Translations under genes and position numbers: made by a program | From: CALACW01 sp002431305 | GTDB lineage: Bacteria; Bacillota; Clostridia; Oscillospirales; Acutalibacteraceae | Length of the DNA stretch: 30,126 bases | Assembly: GCA_937890355.1 (NCBI GenBank) | Contig: CALACW010000038.1 | Location: 1 to 30,126 of the forward strand | Direction: 5' to 3' | Part shown: positions 15,744 to 25,300 of the stretch, in pieces | Layout of the letters: each line of letters begins with the position of its first letter | Numbering within the stretch: the first letter of the stretch is position 1 | The notes under the pieces: model-generated | Seen by the model: the letters and a program-made list of their open reading frames with translations, nothing else | Database searches by the model: none | What the model was told of the DNA's origin: nothing

Positions 15744-17366
15744 TTATTTATTCAGTTTGTAACGTCTGTTTCGGTTGCTGCCGGTCGGAATTATTATTCC
15801 GTCGTTTATTAATTCAGAAAGAATCTTTTTTGTTCGGCTTGTTTTCAGATTCAGAAGTTCGGAAATTTCTGCTCTGCTTGCAGATTCGTTATTGGATAGT
15901 AATACTTTTATTTTTTCTTTATTCTTTTTTGTTATCTGTTTATCGCCGTTTTTTATCGCCGTTTTAGTGTCCGAATCGCCGTTATCGCCGTTTTTTATCG
16001 CCGTTTTAGTGACCGAATCACTGTTATCGCCGTTTTTTATCGCCGTTTCAGCGTCCGAATCGCCGTTATCGCCGTTTTTTATCGCCGATTTTTCATCAGA
16101 GTCGCATTTATCGCCGTTTTTTATCGCCGATAAAGTTTCTTCTGTAAAATCGGTAATCGGGAGCGTTAATATAATTCTGTCCGGTTCAAATGTTTCCTTA
16201 ATTGACGGTGAACCGCAGTTTTGTTCATTCCACACATGAAAAATGTTAGGAATTCCGCTTCCCGCTCTTTCGCCTATATCGATTAAATTAAACATTTTCA
16301 ATAATGTGCTGTTTCTCGGGTCGGAAACGCCTCCGACCTTTGCAGCGTCAATTTCGATTCGAAATCTTCCGGGGTTGGAAAATGTAATTTTATCGTGATT
16401 TTTTATAATGACAAGCCCTTGCCGTCCGTAGTAGTCGGCGTTCACTATGCAGTTTGCCAATGCTTCTCGTAAAGCCTGATGAACGGGCGTGTCGTCAACT
16501 CTTAAAGCACCGTTGAGTTTAAACGGGATTTTTACGTCCTGAACCAATTTGTTGTACGTTTTAAAATAAAAATCGTAAACGTTTCCGCTCCAATCGCCTG
16601 ATGATGAGATAATTCTGTCCGTCCATCGAGGGTTGTCGTCACAGCGTTCTTGATAGTCAAGAAAATAATTATTGAATTCTCTGACTATATCGTATTCGTT
16701 GCCGAACATGAGCAGTCCTGCCGCGGTGGGGTGCTTTTTTCCGTCGGAAGCAATTGCTGCTGCGCCGATTCTCAAAAGAAAATCTTCGTCGGCAAGTTCT
16801 TCCCAAACGTGTCCCGGGCGGGATAATCTCATTCTCTGCCGGTAGCTTCTAATGCTCTCTTTGTTTAAGATATCAACATTCATTCCCTCGAGAATATGCA
16901 TATCGGATGTTGTTGCGGACGAATCGCGAACCATTGCCTTATATTCTTCATTAGAGCAGTGATAGTCACCCTCTCCGTTTCTTCTGAATGTCCCGCTTAT
17001 CGGATTGCCGTTGATATAAACAGGTCTGTATGCTCTGTCTATGGGAGGAACATTAATAACGATTATATTATCCCCGTTTATATTTTGAGTAAATACGTCT
17101 CTGTCCGAAAGAATATTTATACTCGTTTTTGACGGATTATTTATAATGTCCCAAAAATCTTTTATCATTTTTTCGGGATTTTCAATGTTGACGGTTTCAA
17201 ATGATCCGGCTTTGTTTTCCTTAACTCCGAGCAGAATAATACCGCCTGACGTGTTAGCAAATGCCGAGTAGGTTTCCCATATGCTTTTTGGAAGCCCGTT
17301 TAATGCTGTTTTTGCTTCAATTCTGTTGTTCTCTCTGTATTTTTGAAGATTAAATAAATCAATCAT
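15744..17366 (-). CDS. AlbA_2 (Schlafen-type)/HATPase_c_4/winged-helix regulator
   Basis: 540 residues. An N-terminal AlbA_2 domain, about 8-135, holds the family signature ESKxA-like RIEAKTALNGLPKSIWETYS and FANTSGGIILLGVKEN. A GHKL-like ATPase domain (the RecG-like HATPase_c_4 type) follows at about 290-395: VHQALREALANCIVNADYYG, then FSNPGRF and RNSTLLKMFNLIDIGERAGSG. Residues 414-475 are a low-complexity 14-residue repeat. A C-terminal winged helix (about 480-540, SRAEISELLNLKTSRTKKIL) should bind DNA. Proteins of this build are usually annotated as putative transcriptional regulators or, wrongly, as RecG. Its AAAGGGG site overlaps the last codons of the dockerin gene, whose stop is 5 nt upstream of ATG 17366, so it is translationally coupled to it. 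Confidence 0.88.
   Translation of the reverse strand: MIDLFNLQKYRENNRIEAKTALNGLPKSIWETYSAFANTSGGIILLGVKENKAGSFETVNIENPEKMIKDFWDIINNPSKTSINILSDRDVFTQNINGDNIIVINVPPIDRAYRPVYINGNPISGTFRRNGEGDYHCSNEEYKAMVRDSSATTSDMHILEGMNVDILNKESIRSYRQRMRLSRPGHVWEELADEDFLLRIGAAAIASDGKKHPTAAGLLMFGNEYDIVREFNNYFLDYQERCDDNPRWTDRIISSSGDWSGNVYDFYFKTYNKLVQDVKIPFKLNGALRVDDTPVHQALREALANCIVNADYYGRQGLVIIKNHDKITFSNPGRFRIEIDAAKVGGVSDPRNSTLLKMFNLIDIGERAGSGIPNIFHVWNEQNCGSPSIKETFEPDRIILTLPITDFTEETLSAIKNGDKCDSDEKSAIKNGDNGDSDAETAIKNGDNSDSVTKTAIKNGDNGDSDTKTAIKNGDKQITKKNKEKIKVLLSNNESASRAEISELLNLKTSRTKKILSELINDGIIIPTGSNRNRRYKLNK
15942..16127 (-). repeat. 42-bp tandem repeat inside the regulator gene (4.4 copies)
   Basis: Encodes AIKNGD-KCDSDEKS, AIKNGD-NGDSDAET, AIKNGD-NSDSVTKT, AIKNGD-NGDSDTKT and a last AIKNGD. 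That is four 14-residue units plus six residues, 186 bp. At DNA level a shorter word, ACGGCGAT, recurs within each unit. The repeat forms the linker between the ATPase domain and the winged helix, so copy-number change by slippage keeps the frame and changes linker length. Confidence 0.93.
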
Positions 17367-17371
17367 TCTTT

Positions 17372-19039
17372 TTACCCCTTTGCGTTGTCGTCGGGTTGGT
17401 CGTTATTTTTTATAAAGTCGAGGATTGCAAGTCCTGCGGCGTATCTTAATAAGATTCTTGCGTCCGCTGCCGTGACCTTGCCGTCCGAGTTTGCGTCAGC
17501 GGCTTTCATCTGCGCGTTAGTAAGCATTTGAAGTTTTGCCGAGTATCTGAGCGCGAGACGAGCGTCGGCGGCGGTGACTTTGCCGTCCTGATTTACGTCG
17601 CCGGGTGTGTACTCCGTAAAGCATTTTACAGGGTAGAATTTCTTAGAGTCGCTTTTCTTTCTCGGGTACCATGTCCAGTTATCGCACGACCATATTGAAC
17701 CGTCCGAGCGAATGAAAAACGCCGTTTTTCCGTCAGAGGGGGAGACAAGCATTTTTTCAACGCTCGTCATGACCTTGACCTCCTTGCCGGAGCCGAAATC
17801 GGTGTATAAATCCTTATTTTCGTCGATTCTGAAATCGGAGTTTTCGATATCGCCGTAATAGGGTTTTACCGTGCCGTCGGACATTACGGCGTTAGAATCA
17901 GTAGAAATATATCCGAAGGTATCGCTATCTGAATAAAAATAAGAGAAATTAATACCAAGTATATTTATTTCGGCGGAATCATATGAACTCTTTTTGTAAA
18001 CCGTGTTTTCACTGTCGACAAGACATACAGCGTTATCTGTAACAAGTGCGTCCTTTGCCGCGAAATCACATACTTTGACGGTCTTATTGTTATCATATAC
18101 TTTCGTTGTGTAGTCGTCCTTTGTGTAAAGGCGGGTGCTTGACAGATATCCCATTACGCCGGAGTCGACAAGTTTGCCGGTGTATGAACCGTCCTCGTTT
18201 TTATCGTATCTGAAAAGGAGTCCGCCGTTTTTAACGGCAACGGGGGAGACGGGGTCGAGATCCGTTATATCGTCGGCAACCGTTGACATATCGGCGTTCA
18301 TGTCTTTTAACGTGCCGTCTGAGAAGAGGACGAAACCGCTGTTTGAAACCTTCTTTGCATTCCTGCATATTACGGTGCTGTCGGAGTTTTTTATGACGCT
18401 GTTATCGTTTGTTAATGTGTAAAGGTCTGTAACTTGCTTAGGAATGCAGCTGTAAAGTAAATCTGTTGACATGGTTTTTGATTCTGTATTATAAGTCCAG
18501 CGGTAGTACTTGCCGTCTGTCGATATAATATCGAGCTTATTCCAGTTCAAAGGCGAGCCGACAACTCTGTGTTCCCTTACATTTTTTGCGATAATTTTGC
18601 TCTCATTCTTATAAACGAGGTATAAATCTCCGTCGGACGTTAGCATGGTAACGCATTCGTTTCCGAAAACGGATTTGGAGCCGAAGTAACCCATTACGGG
18701 CGATTTTCCGGCGGAAGTTACCTTGCTCTCGGGTTCACATACCGTGACTTTAAACGATTTCGAGTTCTTGCCGAGGGTTAATATGATATCGCTCGTTCCG
18801 GCTTTCAGCGCCTTAAATACGCCATTTCCGTCCGAAGACAGGATCGTATCGTCGCTGACTGAGTAGGAGAGTGTGAGGTCTTTATAATTGTATATATTAA
18901 ATTCCTGACCCTCCATGACGAGCATATCGTTGACGGTCATTTCCTCAAAAATTTCATCCTGTTCGTACGCAAACACGGAAAACGGGACGGCGGAGATTAT
19001 CAGCACGGCGCACAGCAGAGCCGAGAGAAGTTTTTTCAT
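17372..19039 (-). CDS. Secreted dockerin protein with Ig-like and RCC1-like regions
   Basis: 555 residues. Signal peptide MKKLLSALLCAVLIISAVPF, cut near VFA-YEQ. A BIG2-like domain (about 35-105) ends in LKAGTSDIILTLGKNSKSF. The middle, about 110-465, has irregular strand repeats with SDGDLYLVY, FSDGTLKDM and IRSDGSIWSCDNW, like RCC1-type propellers; this is a loose resemblance. The C-terminal type I dockerin (about 474-540) has two calcium loops, DVNQDGKVTAADARLALR and DANSDGKVTAADARILLR, each with the D/N-x-D/N-x-DGKV pattern. A dockerin docks onto a cohesin on a scaffold or cell surface. No glycosidase domain is recognisable. AAAGGATG precedes ATG 19039. Confidence 0.88.
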   Translation of the reverse strand: MKKLLSALLCAVLIISAVPFSVFAYEQDEIFEEMTVNDMLVMEGQEFNIYNYKDLTLSYSVSDDTILSSDGNGVFKALKAGTSDIILTLGKNSKSFKVTVCEPESKVTSAGKSPVMGYFGSKSVFGNECVTMLTSDGDLYLVYKNESKIIAKNVREHRVVGSPLNWNKLDIISTDGKYYRWTYNTESKTMSTDLLYSCIPKQVTDLYTLTNDNSVIKNSDSTVICRNAKKVSNSGFVLFSDGTLKDMNADMSTVADDITDLDPVSPVAVKNGGLLFRYDKNEDGSYTGKLVDSGVMGYLSSTRLYTKDDYTTKVYDNNKTVKVCDFAAKDALVTDNAVCLVDSENTVYKKSSYDSAEINILGINFSYFYSDSDTFGYISTDSNAVMSDGTVKPYYGDIENSDFRIDENKDLYTDFGSGKEVKVMTSVEKMLVSPSDGKTAFFIRSDGSIWSCDNWTWYPRKKSDSKKFYPVKCFTEYTPGDVNQDGKVTAADARLALRYSAKLQMLTNAQMKAADANSDGKVTAADARILLRYAAGLAILDFIKNNDQPDDNAKG

Positions 19040-19085
19040 AATATATCATCCTTTACAGAAGAAATTTCATATATTTTATATACAT

Positions 19086-19114
19086 ATTATATTATCATTC
19101 GATATTTAAGTCAA
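19086..19114 (-). promoter_or_regulatory. Promoter of the dockerin-regulator operon
   Basis: On the minus strand TTGACT (19114-19109), a 17-nt spacer and TATAAT (19091-19086), about 47 nt before ATG 19039. Nearly consensus. Confidence 0.75.
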
Positions 19115-19136
19115 GATGTAAAACCTGGCGTGAAAA

Positions 19137-19164
19137 TTGACAAAAAAGATAATTTTCGTATTAG
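19137..19164 (+). promoter_or_regulatory. Candidate distal promoter of the giant repeat protein gene
   Basis: TTGACA (19137-19142), a 16-nt spacer and TATTAG (19159-19164). It would give a leader of about 190 nt. Confidence 0.4.
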
Positions 19165-19270
19165 TAAAAATAACAAAGAAATATCGTCGACATGTGTCTA
19201 TTATTGTTTGTGTATCCTAAAAATTCATACTTTATTAAAAAAAATTTATATCTGTTTTTCAAAATTCGGA

Positions 19271-19299
19271 TTGACAATTCTATTAAAAGATTGTAAACT
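19271..19299 (+). promoter_or_regulatory. Candidate proximal promoter of the giant repeat protein gene
   Basis: TTGACA (19271-19276), a 17-nt spacer and TAAACT (19294-19299). Predicted start is about 19306, 54 nt before ATG 19360. The rest of the 320-base gap (19040-19359) is AT-rich and shows no further structure. Confidence 0.6.
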
Positions 19300-19359
19300 A
19301 ATGATGAATAAATAGGTTTGTATCTTATTTTTCAAAAAAATTTTAAGGAGGAAAAAATT

Positions 19360-22300
19360 ATGGTTCAAACCACAGGAAAACGCACGTCGGTATCAAAAAA
19401 GATATTGAGCGTTTTTCTCTCATTGCTGATGATAATGAGCGTTTGCTACTCGGGAATCGGCGTTATTGCTGAAGCCGCCGCTTCCACCTCGCAGATTAAC
19501 GTTCTTAAGTCGGCATTGAACGATTTCGCGAACTCAGGCGAGACCGGAAGCTATTCCGCTTCTAATAACGGAAGCAATACCGTAACCATAACCGACAACA
19601 CGTCAAAAGGTTATGTTTACAAGGTTCTTATAGCTTTACAGCCCGTGCTTGAGGGCGAAAGAGGAAGTTACAACTGGTTCTCAAAAATGAGACCCCGCGT
19701 AATTTCTCGTACCGGAGCTTCCGGCGCTTCCGCAACTCTTCTGAACAATTTGATTCCCATGCTGACCAACTATGACAGGTCGGATGCTAATAAGTTGGAT
19801 ACAGATTCGGGTTGGATAACGTGGGGTGGTGGTTCTGCTCCCGGTAATTCGCTTGCAGATCTCGGTAAGGTCAAGGTTTCGGTAACAAGAACACTTGACA
19901 GTGCACTCCTTGAGTATTCCGATGTTTCAAAGCTTCCCAATTCCGTAAACCTTACAGTTTCGTATGCTGTTAATGCAGGTCACAGCAGTACAACATGGAA
20001 AGAGAGTAAGGGCAGCTTTATTACTAAACAGTGGAAATACCACAGAGTTGAGTATTACTATTATAACAGCGCATTCTCGCTCAGCTATTCAAATGCCAAT
20101 TCCGAGGCAATAAGCAACATCAGAGCTTATTACAATTTCTTTACGAAAGCTAAGGTAGACGGTCAGACCGTTGCAACACTTGTTGCAAACAACACCGTTT
20201 CCTCTATCGGAACTATCGTAAACGATAACGCGGCATACAGCGCGAAGATAAACGGACTTTCAGCAACTGTAAAGGATCACTTCTTTACAGATCCGACCGT
20301 CGCTGTTGTAAACAATTACATCGCGTACTGCCTGCGCGCTCAGGCTGTTTTACAGCAGAAGTCAAAGATAGACTGGTTTAAATCAGCTATCGCTGCTGGC
20401 TATGACAACGTAAATATCGACCAGATGAACTCTCTGTACACAGAGGGTCTTGCCAAGTACAATGATTTGAACTCGCTTTCATCTCAGTTCAAGACGGACG
20501 CTAAAGAGACGTTAGGTATGGATCTTGACGCTTACAACGCATGGCTTGTTCAGCTTAAGAGAGATATCGACCTCTACTACCTCAGAGCACTCAAAAAGTC
20601 GATTGACAACACTATCGCAGATAACCCGAAGGTTAACGATGATAATGTTACCTCGCTTACGGGTGAGGAGTTCCTTGCTCAGTTCCCCGACAGCGAGTAT
20701 CCCAATTCTCTCATTTCCTCTATCAACGGCACGTTCAACGGTTACGCTGAAACGCTTGACCGGTACAGAGCTTCCTCGCCCAATGAGGTAGCGGATGTAT
20801 TCACCGACGGTGTTGATTATGTCTACAAGTTTAAGACAAACATCAACTACATGGCTGTTGAAGCTAATGCAGAGGATGATTTTGCTCCTTATCTTGAGCA
20901 TTTCCTTCCCTATGTCTTCACGTCTCCCGCAGCTTACGGCAATGATGCCGAGATGGCGAGATTCACAGAGGACTATGCTAAGAATATAGACCTTAATAAT
21001 ACCTATAATTCTTACACCGGCAAAATCAACGCCGACCTTCAGAAGAGAGTATTCTCATTCTATAACGGTGATGATCTTGTATTCCTTCCCGACGCGGTAA
21101 GCGCATACCTTGCAGGCATGAAGGCTGATCTTATCAAGAGAAATCACGACCAGATTCAGACAGTTTATGACTATGCCGTAATGGCGGGCGGTACTACAAG
21201 CAGCATCAAGGTTGACTTTAACAACTTCCTCGGTCTCCAGGCAGCTGTTAACAATCTTGACGCGGCTCTCTATGATTACTGCGCATACATTACCTCAAAC
21301 GGTAATGCGGGCAACCCTGAAAAGAAGAACTGGGTAACTGCCGAGGATATGAACATCTACGGCAAGAGCCAGGACTTCATCAATGCAGTTAAGAAGTTCA
21401 AGGAAACCAAAGGTCTTCCTTATGACCAGATGCATTATGATGAGGACGGCGTATTCGTTATCCGTTATGCGGGCGATCAGAAGGACGCTTCGGGTAATCA
21501 GATAGGATATCCCTCCGATATCGCAAGAGACGGAGCAGAGGATAACTACGAGGTTACCACTCAGAAGATTCTTGACACTATCAGCAAGCTTGATACGTTC
21601 ATCACTTCCGAGGACTTTGCAAGACTTATTGATTTTAAGGATAAGGACGGCAATGAGGTTTCCAACCTCTCCGATTACATTGAGACCGTTCTCAATGAAA
21701 AGCTCTTCACAAACGAGATGATCAACACAATCGTTGCTTCTATCTTCCCGATGGTTTGCAACGCTATCAAAGACCTTGTTCCCCAGATCAAGAATATGGG
21801 TATCACCGGTATCGGCGCACCTAATGATCCCGCAGCCGCGTTCAGAGTTGATGTAGGTGCTCTTGCAGGCGGAAACCCCGGCGGCGCTCTCGATGTTTAT
21901 ATGGACGGACAAAAGGGTACCGTTACCGTAAAACAGCTCCTTGCTTCTCTCGGTATAAACGTATATCCCTCACAGCTGGCAAGCGCACTTCCCAATTCGG
22001 GCAAGTATGTTGCAATCAGAAACGCTCTCAATTCGTGCGGCGATAATTGGAGCAAACTCCTTGACGCTGACGGAAAGCTCAACTTTGACTGGGGCGTAAC
22101 GGATTATAATTCGTTTACGTCGGCAGCAGGCAGTGTATTCAATTCAATTCTTCCGCTCCTTCAGACGGTTCTTTGCGGTAAAACGTACAACAAGTCGGTT
22201 GATAAACTTGCATACGGTGCAGGTAACTTCAACTATAAGGCAATGGGCTTCCTGAATCTGAAAATGTATATAGAAGCAAGAATTAATGCGAATCTTACTA

Positions 22301-25300
22301 TAGACGGTCTTCAGGTTTATAAGACTGTATGGATTCCCATTATGGAGGCTCTCGGTATCGCCGATAACGGTTATCGTTTCAAGTCTCTCGGTCAGAACGC
22401 TTCTGCGGCGCAAATGGTTGACGCGCTGTTCAGCCCCCTGCTTGAACTCATTGACCAGCTTAAGTCTCAGCCTATTGACAAGGTTTGCTCCATGCTTCCT
22501 CAGGTTCTTTACTTCCTCTCATTTGACGGAGTTCAGGAGCTTATAAACAGCATAAATATCAATATGCATGTTGATATGTCTATTGATGATTTTGACAAGT
22601 TTGAATTATGGGGAGGTAACCTTACAGGTCTTGCCGATTTACTTAAAGGTACTATTAATGGTGCTATCCCCAATTTTGATTTTACTCTTAAACTTGCCGA
22701 TATGGTCAACCTCGAGGATATGCTCGGATTTGACTATACCAACATCAACATAATCGCTTCGTATGTTCTTGATAAACTCGGTATGGACGTTTCCGTACCC
22801 GTCATGAACGCAGGTAACCTTATCAGATGCTCGACGTATGACACGAACGCAAGTTCACAGCGTCTGTCCGGCAAGAGACTGAAGATTACCGCAGACAAAG
22901 CCAACGTATTCTATGATGTATTAAGCTACCTCGTAGGTGCGCTCGGCGACAGAAACCTCATAGACAGCCTCGTCAGAGTTATCTCTGAAAAGAACGGTAC
23001 GACCGTTGAACTGCCCGAGATTATCTACACTCTCGTTGAGAACGTTTCGGGCAACCCGAAAGCCGCTCTTGCCGCTCTTATCGAGCTGTTCAACCCCGTT
23101 GAATACGACGAGATGCAGATGAACTGGTATCAGTCGGACAAGGATAAAAATGTCTCCGACATGACTGACCTCAAGTCCCTCGTATACCTTACCTATAACA
23201 CCAACTGGACTAGGGAGAAGTCGCAGTACATCATTGACAATATCGACGAAATCGTTAAGTCGGTTACCGGCACGGATGATACGACATCTGTCGATGAAAA
23301 GATTCGCGAGACTATAAACGGAATGTTCAATAACAAGAACTTTACCGCTCTTGTTAAGGAACTCGTTTCTCTCGGATATACTCTTGACAATCAGTTCGTT
23401 TACGACCTTTGCAAGAGAGAGACCGGCGTTGATCTTCAGCAGTGGGCTGAGGCTTTCGGCTATGCGTTCCCGACCATACTTGAAAAGTATGAGAAGACCG
23501 CGCTTAAACCCGGCGACGCAGGTTACAATTCAAACTTCGGCACCGTAAGCGTTGCTGTCGACTCCGTAAAGGATGAAGAAACCGGCGAGACCAGGGATAA
23601 CTACACCTGGTATATTAACGGCGAGAAGTTCGAGGATGGCAACAGAAAGCAGTTCCTTTCCCTCTTCTTTGAAGTAGTTGAACCCATGGCTCCGCTCATC
23701 AGCATGTTCATGACGGGCGAGGACGTTTCGCTCTTCGCAAACGCAGTTACAATTAAGGGCTATGAGGGCTATTCGAACGCGGTTGCCTACGTATTCGAAA
23801 TGCTCGGCGTACCCAACGTAATGAGCCAGGCTGAGTACAACGCTTATGTTGAAGAGAACGGTGCGGCTGATGCATTCGAGTATCTTACCAATCAGCTCTT
23901 TGACTGGCTTGACAGCCAGCTCAACGGTTCGGCATTTAAGAATCTTATTTCTCTTCTGCCCAACTTCCTCTACTTTGTAGAGAGCGACGGTCTTTCGACC
24001 ATTATCTTCAACGTTCTTCAGCCTCTTACCACGGTTATCGATACGGTAAGACCTATCGCTGATGTTGACCTTGACACTATCGCTTCCGTAATCGTTTCCG
24101 ACCTCCTCGGCGGAAATTCGTTCAGCCTTGACCACGTCCTCGACGTTATCGCAGGCAATTTCGATGCAAGCGGTTACGAGAAATGGTATGACGTTCATAC
24201 AAAACAGCTTACTTTCACCGAGATCCTCAGACTTGCCGATATTTACTTCGGCACCGATCTCAGATACAGCCCGCTCGTACTTCAGGGAATCGAGAGCATC
24301 TGCGCTTCTCCCGAGAAGTTCGACAGCAAATCGGCTTCCAGCGTAGGTTACCGCGCAAGCTGTGACCCCGCAGACGGACTTACCATCCTTGTTTCCTCGC
24401 TTCTTGAGTGTCTTAACCATTCGAGCGACCTTACCGGCGGTAAGACCAACGGCGAAATCATCTGCGACTTCATTGACTCCAAGACGGGCAAAGATGACGC
24501 AAAGAAGATTTGGGATATGGTTAAGACCATATTCGACGGCATTGTAAGCACCGACACGGATGTAAACTGGCTTTACTTCTATGACGATCCCGACAATACC
24601 AATCCTAAAGTAACCGACCTTGTTAACGCACAGCTTCCCGAGAAGTCAATCGTTTACCTCGGTTACAACAACAACTGGAATAAGGAAACCGCAGACAAAC
24701 TTTCGGCTTCCGCTTCCGAAATCATTAATTCTATCCTTGAGAGCAAGCAGGGTACAGACCTTGCAACATATCTCCAGGCTCTGCTTTCTGACAATGTTTA
24801 CACAGACGAAGTTCTTAATAAACTTGTCGTTACTATCGTTAAGGCTCTTAACGGTCTTGACAAATCACTCAGAGATACTATCTCGGTTGTTATCAGCACC
24901 GACGGTATCGACGCGTGGTTTGACATGTGCGACATCGCTGAGGACGGCACCGTAACCTGCAATAAGGTATGGAACATCAACGGCGACAAGCAGAAATTCA
25001 TCGACGCTCTTTCGGAAGTCCTTGCTCCGGCAAACGATCTTCTCGGATGGCTCTTCTTCGGCGACAGCTATACTTTCTTCACCTCGTCAAAGACTGAGGA
25101 CGGCAAGTATACGCTTGAACCCATCATCGATCTCGCGGGCAACCCCGGCGGATATGCATACGGCATTATACCGCTGTTCGAGGCTCTCGGATGTGAGATG
25201 AAGTCTCCCGACGCTTATGTTGTAGGCGCAGACGGCAAGCACGACATGTCTACGTTCGTTAAGGATCTCCTTACAAGTGTTCTCGACAGAGTTGACGAAA

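Noticed and set aside
15942..16140. Possible CRISPR-like array
   Set aside because: The repeats are directly tandem without unique spacers and encode an in-frame 14-residue unit.
17372..19039. Dockerin protein as a cellulase
   Set aside because: No glycoside hydrolase or carbohydrate-binding motif is visible; only Ig-like and RCC1-like strand repeats.
21295..21912. 205-codon open frame on the minus strand inside the giant gene
   Set aside because: Same reason: a shadow of the sense frame.
23530..24420. 296-codon open frame on the minus strand inside the giant gene
   Set aside because: Shadow of the biased codon use of the sense gene; lacks a ribosome binding site and has no recognisable domain.
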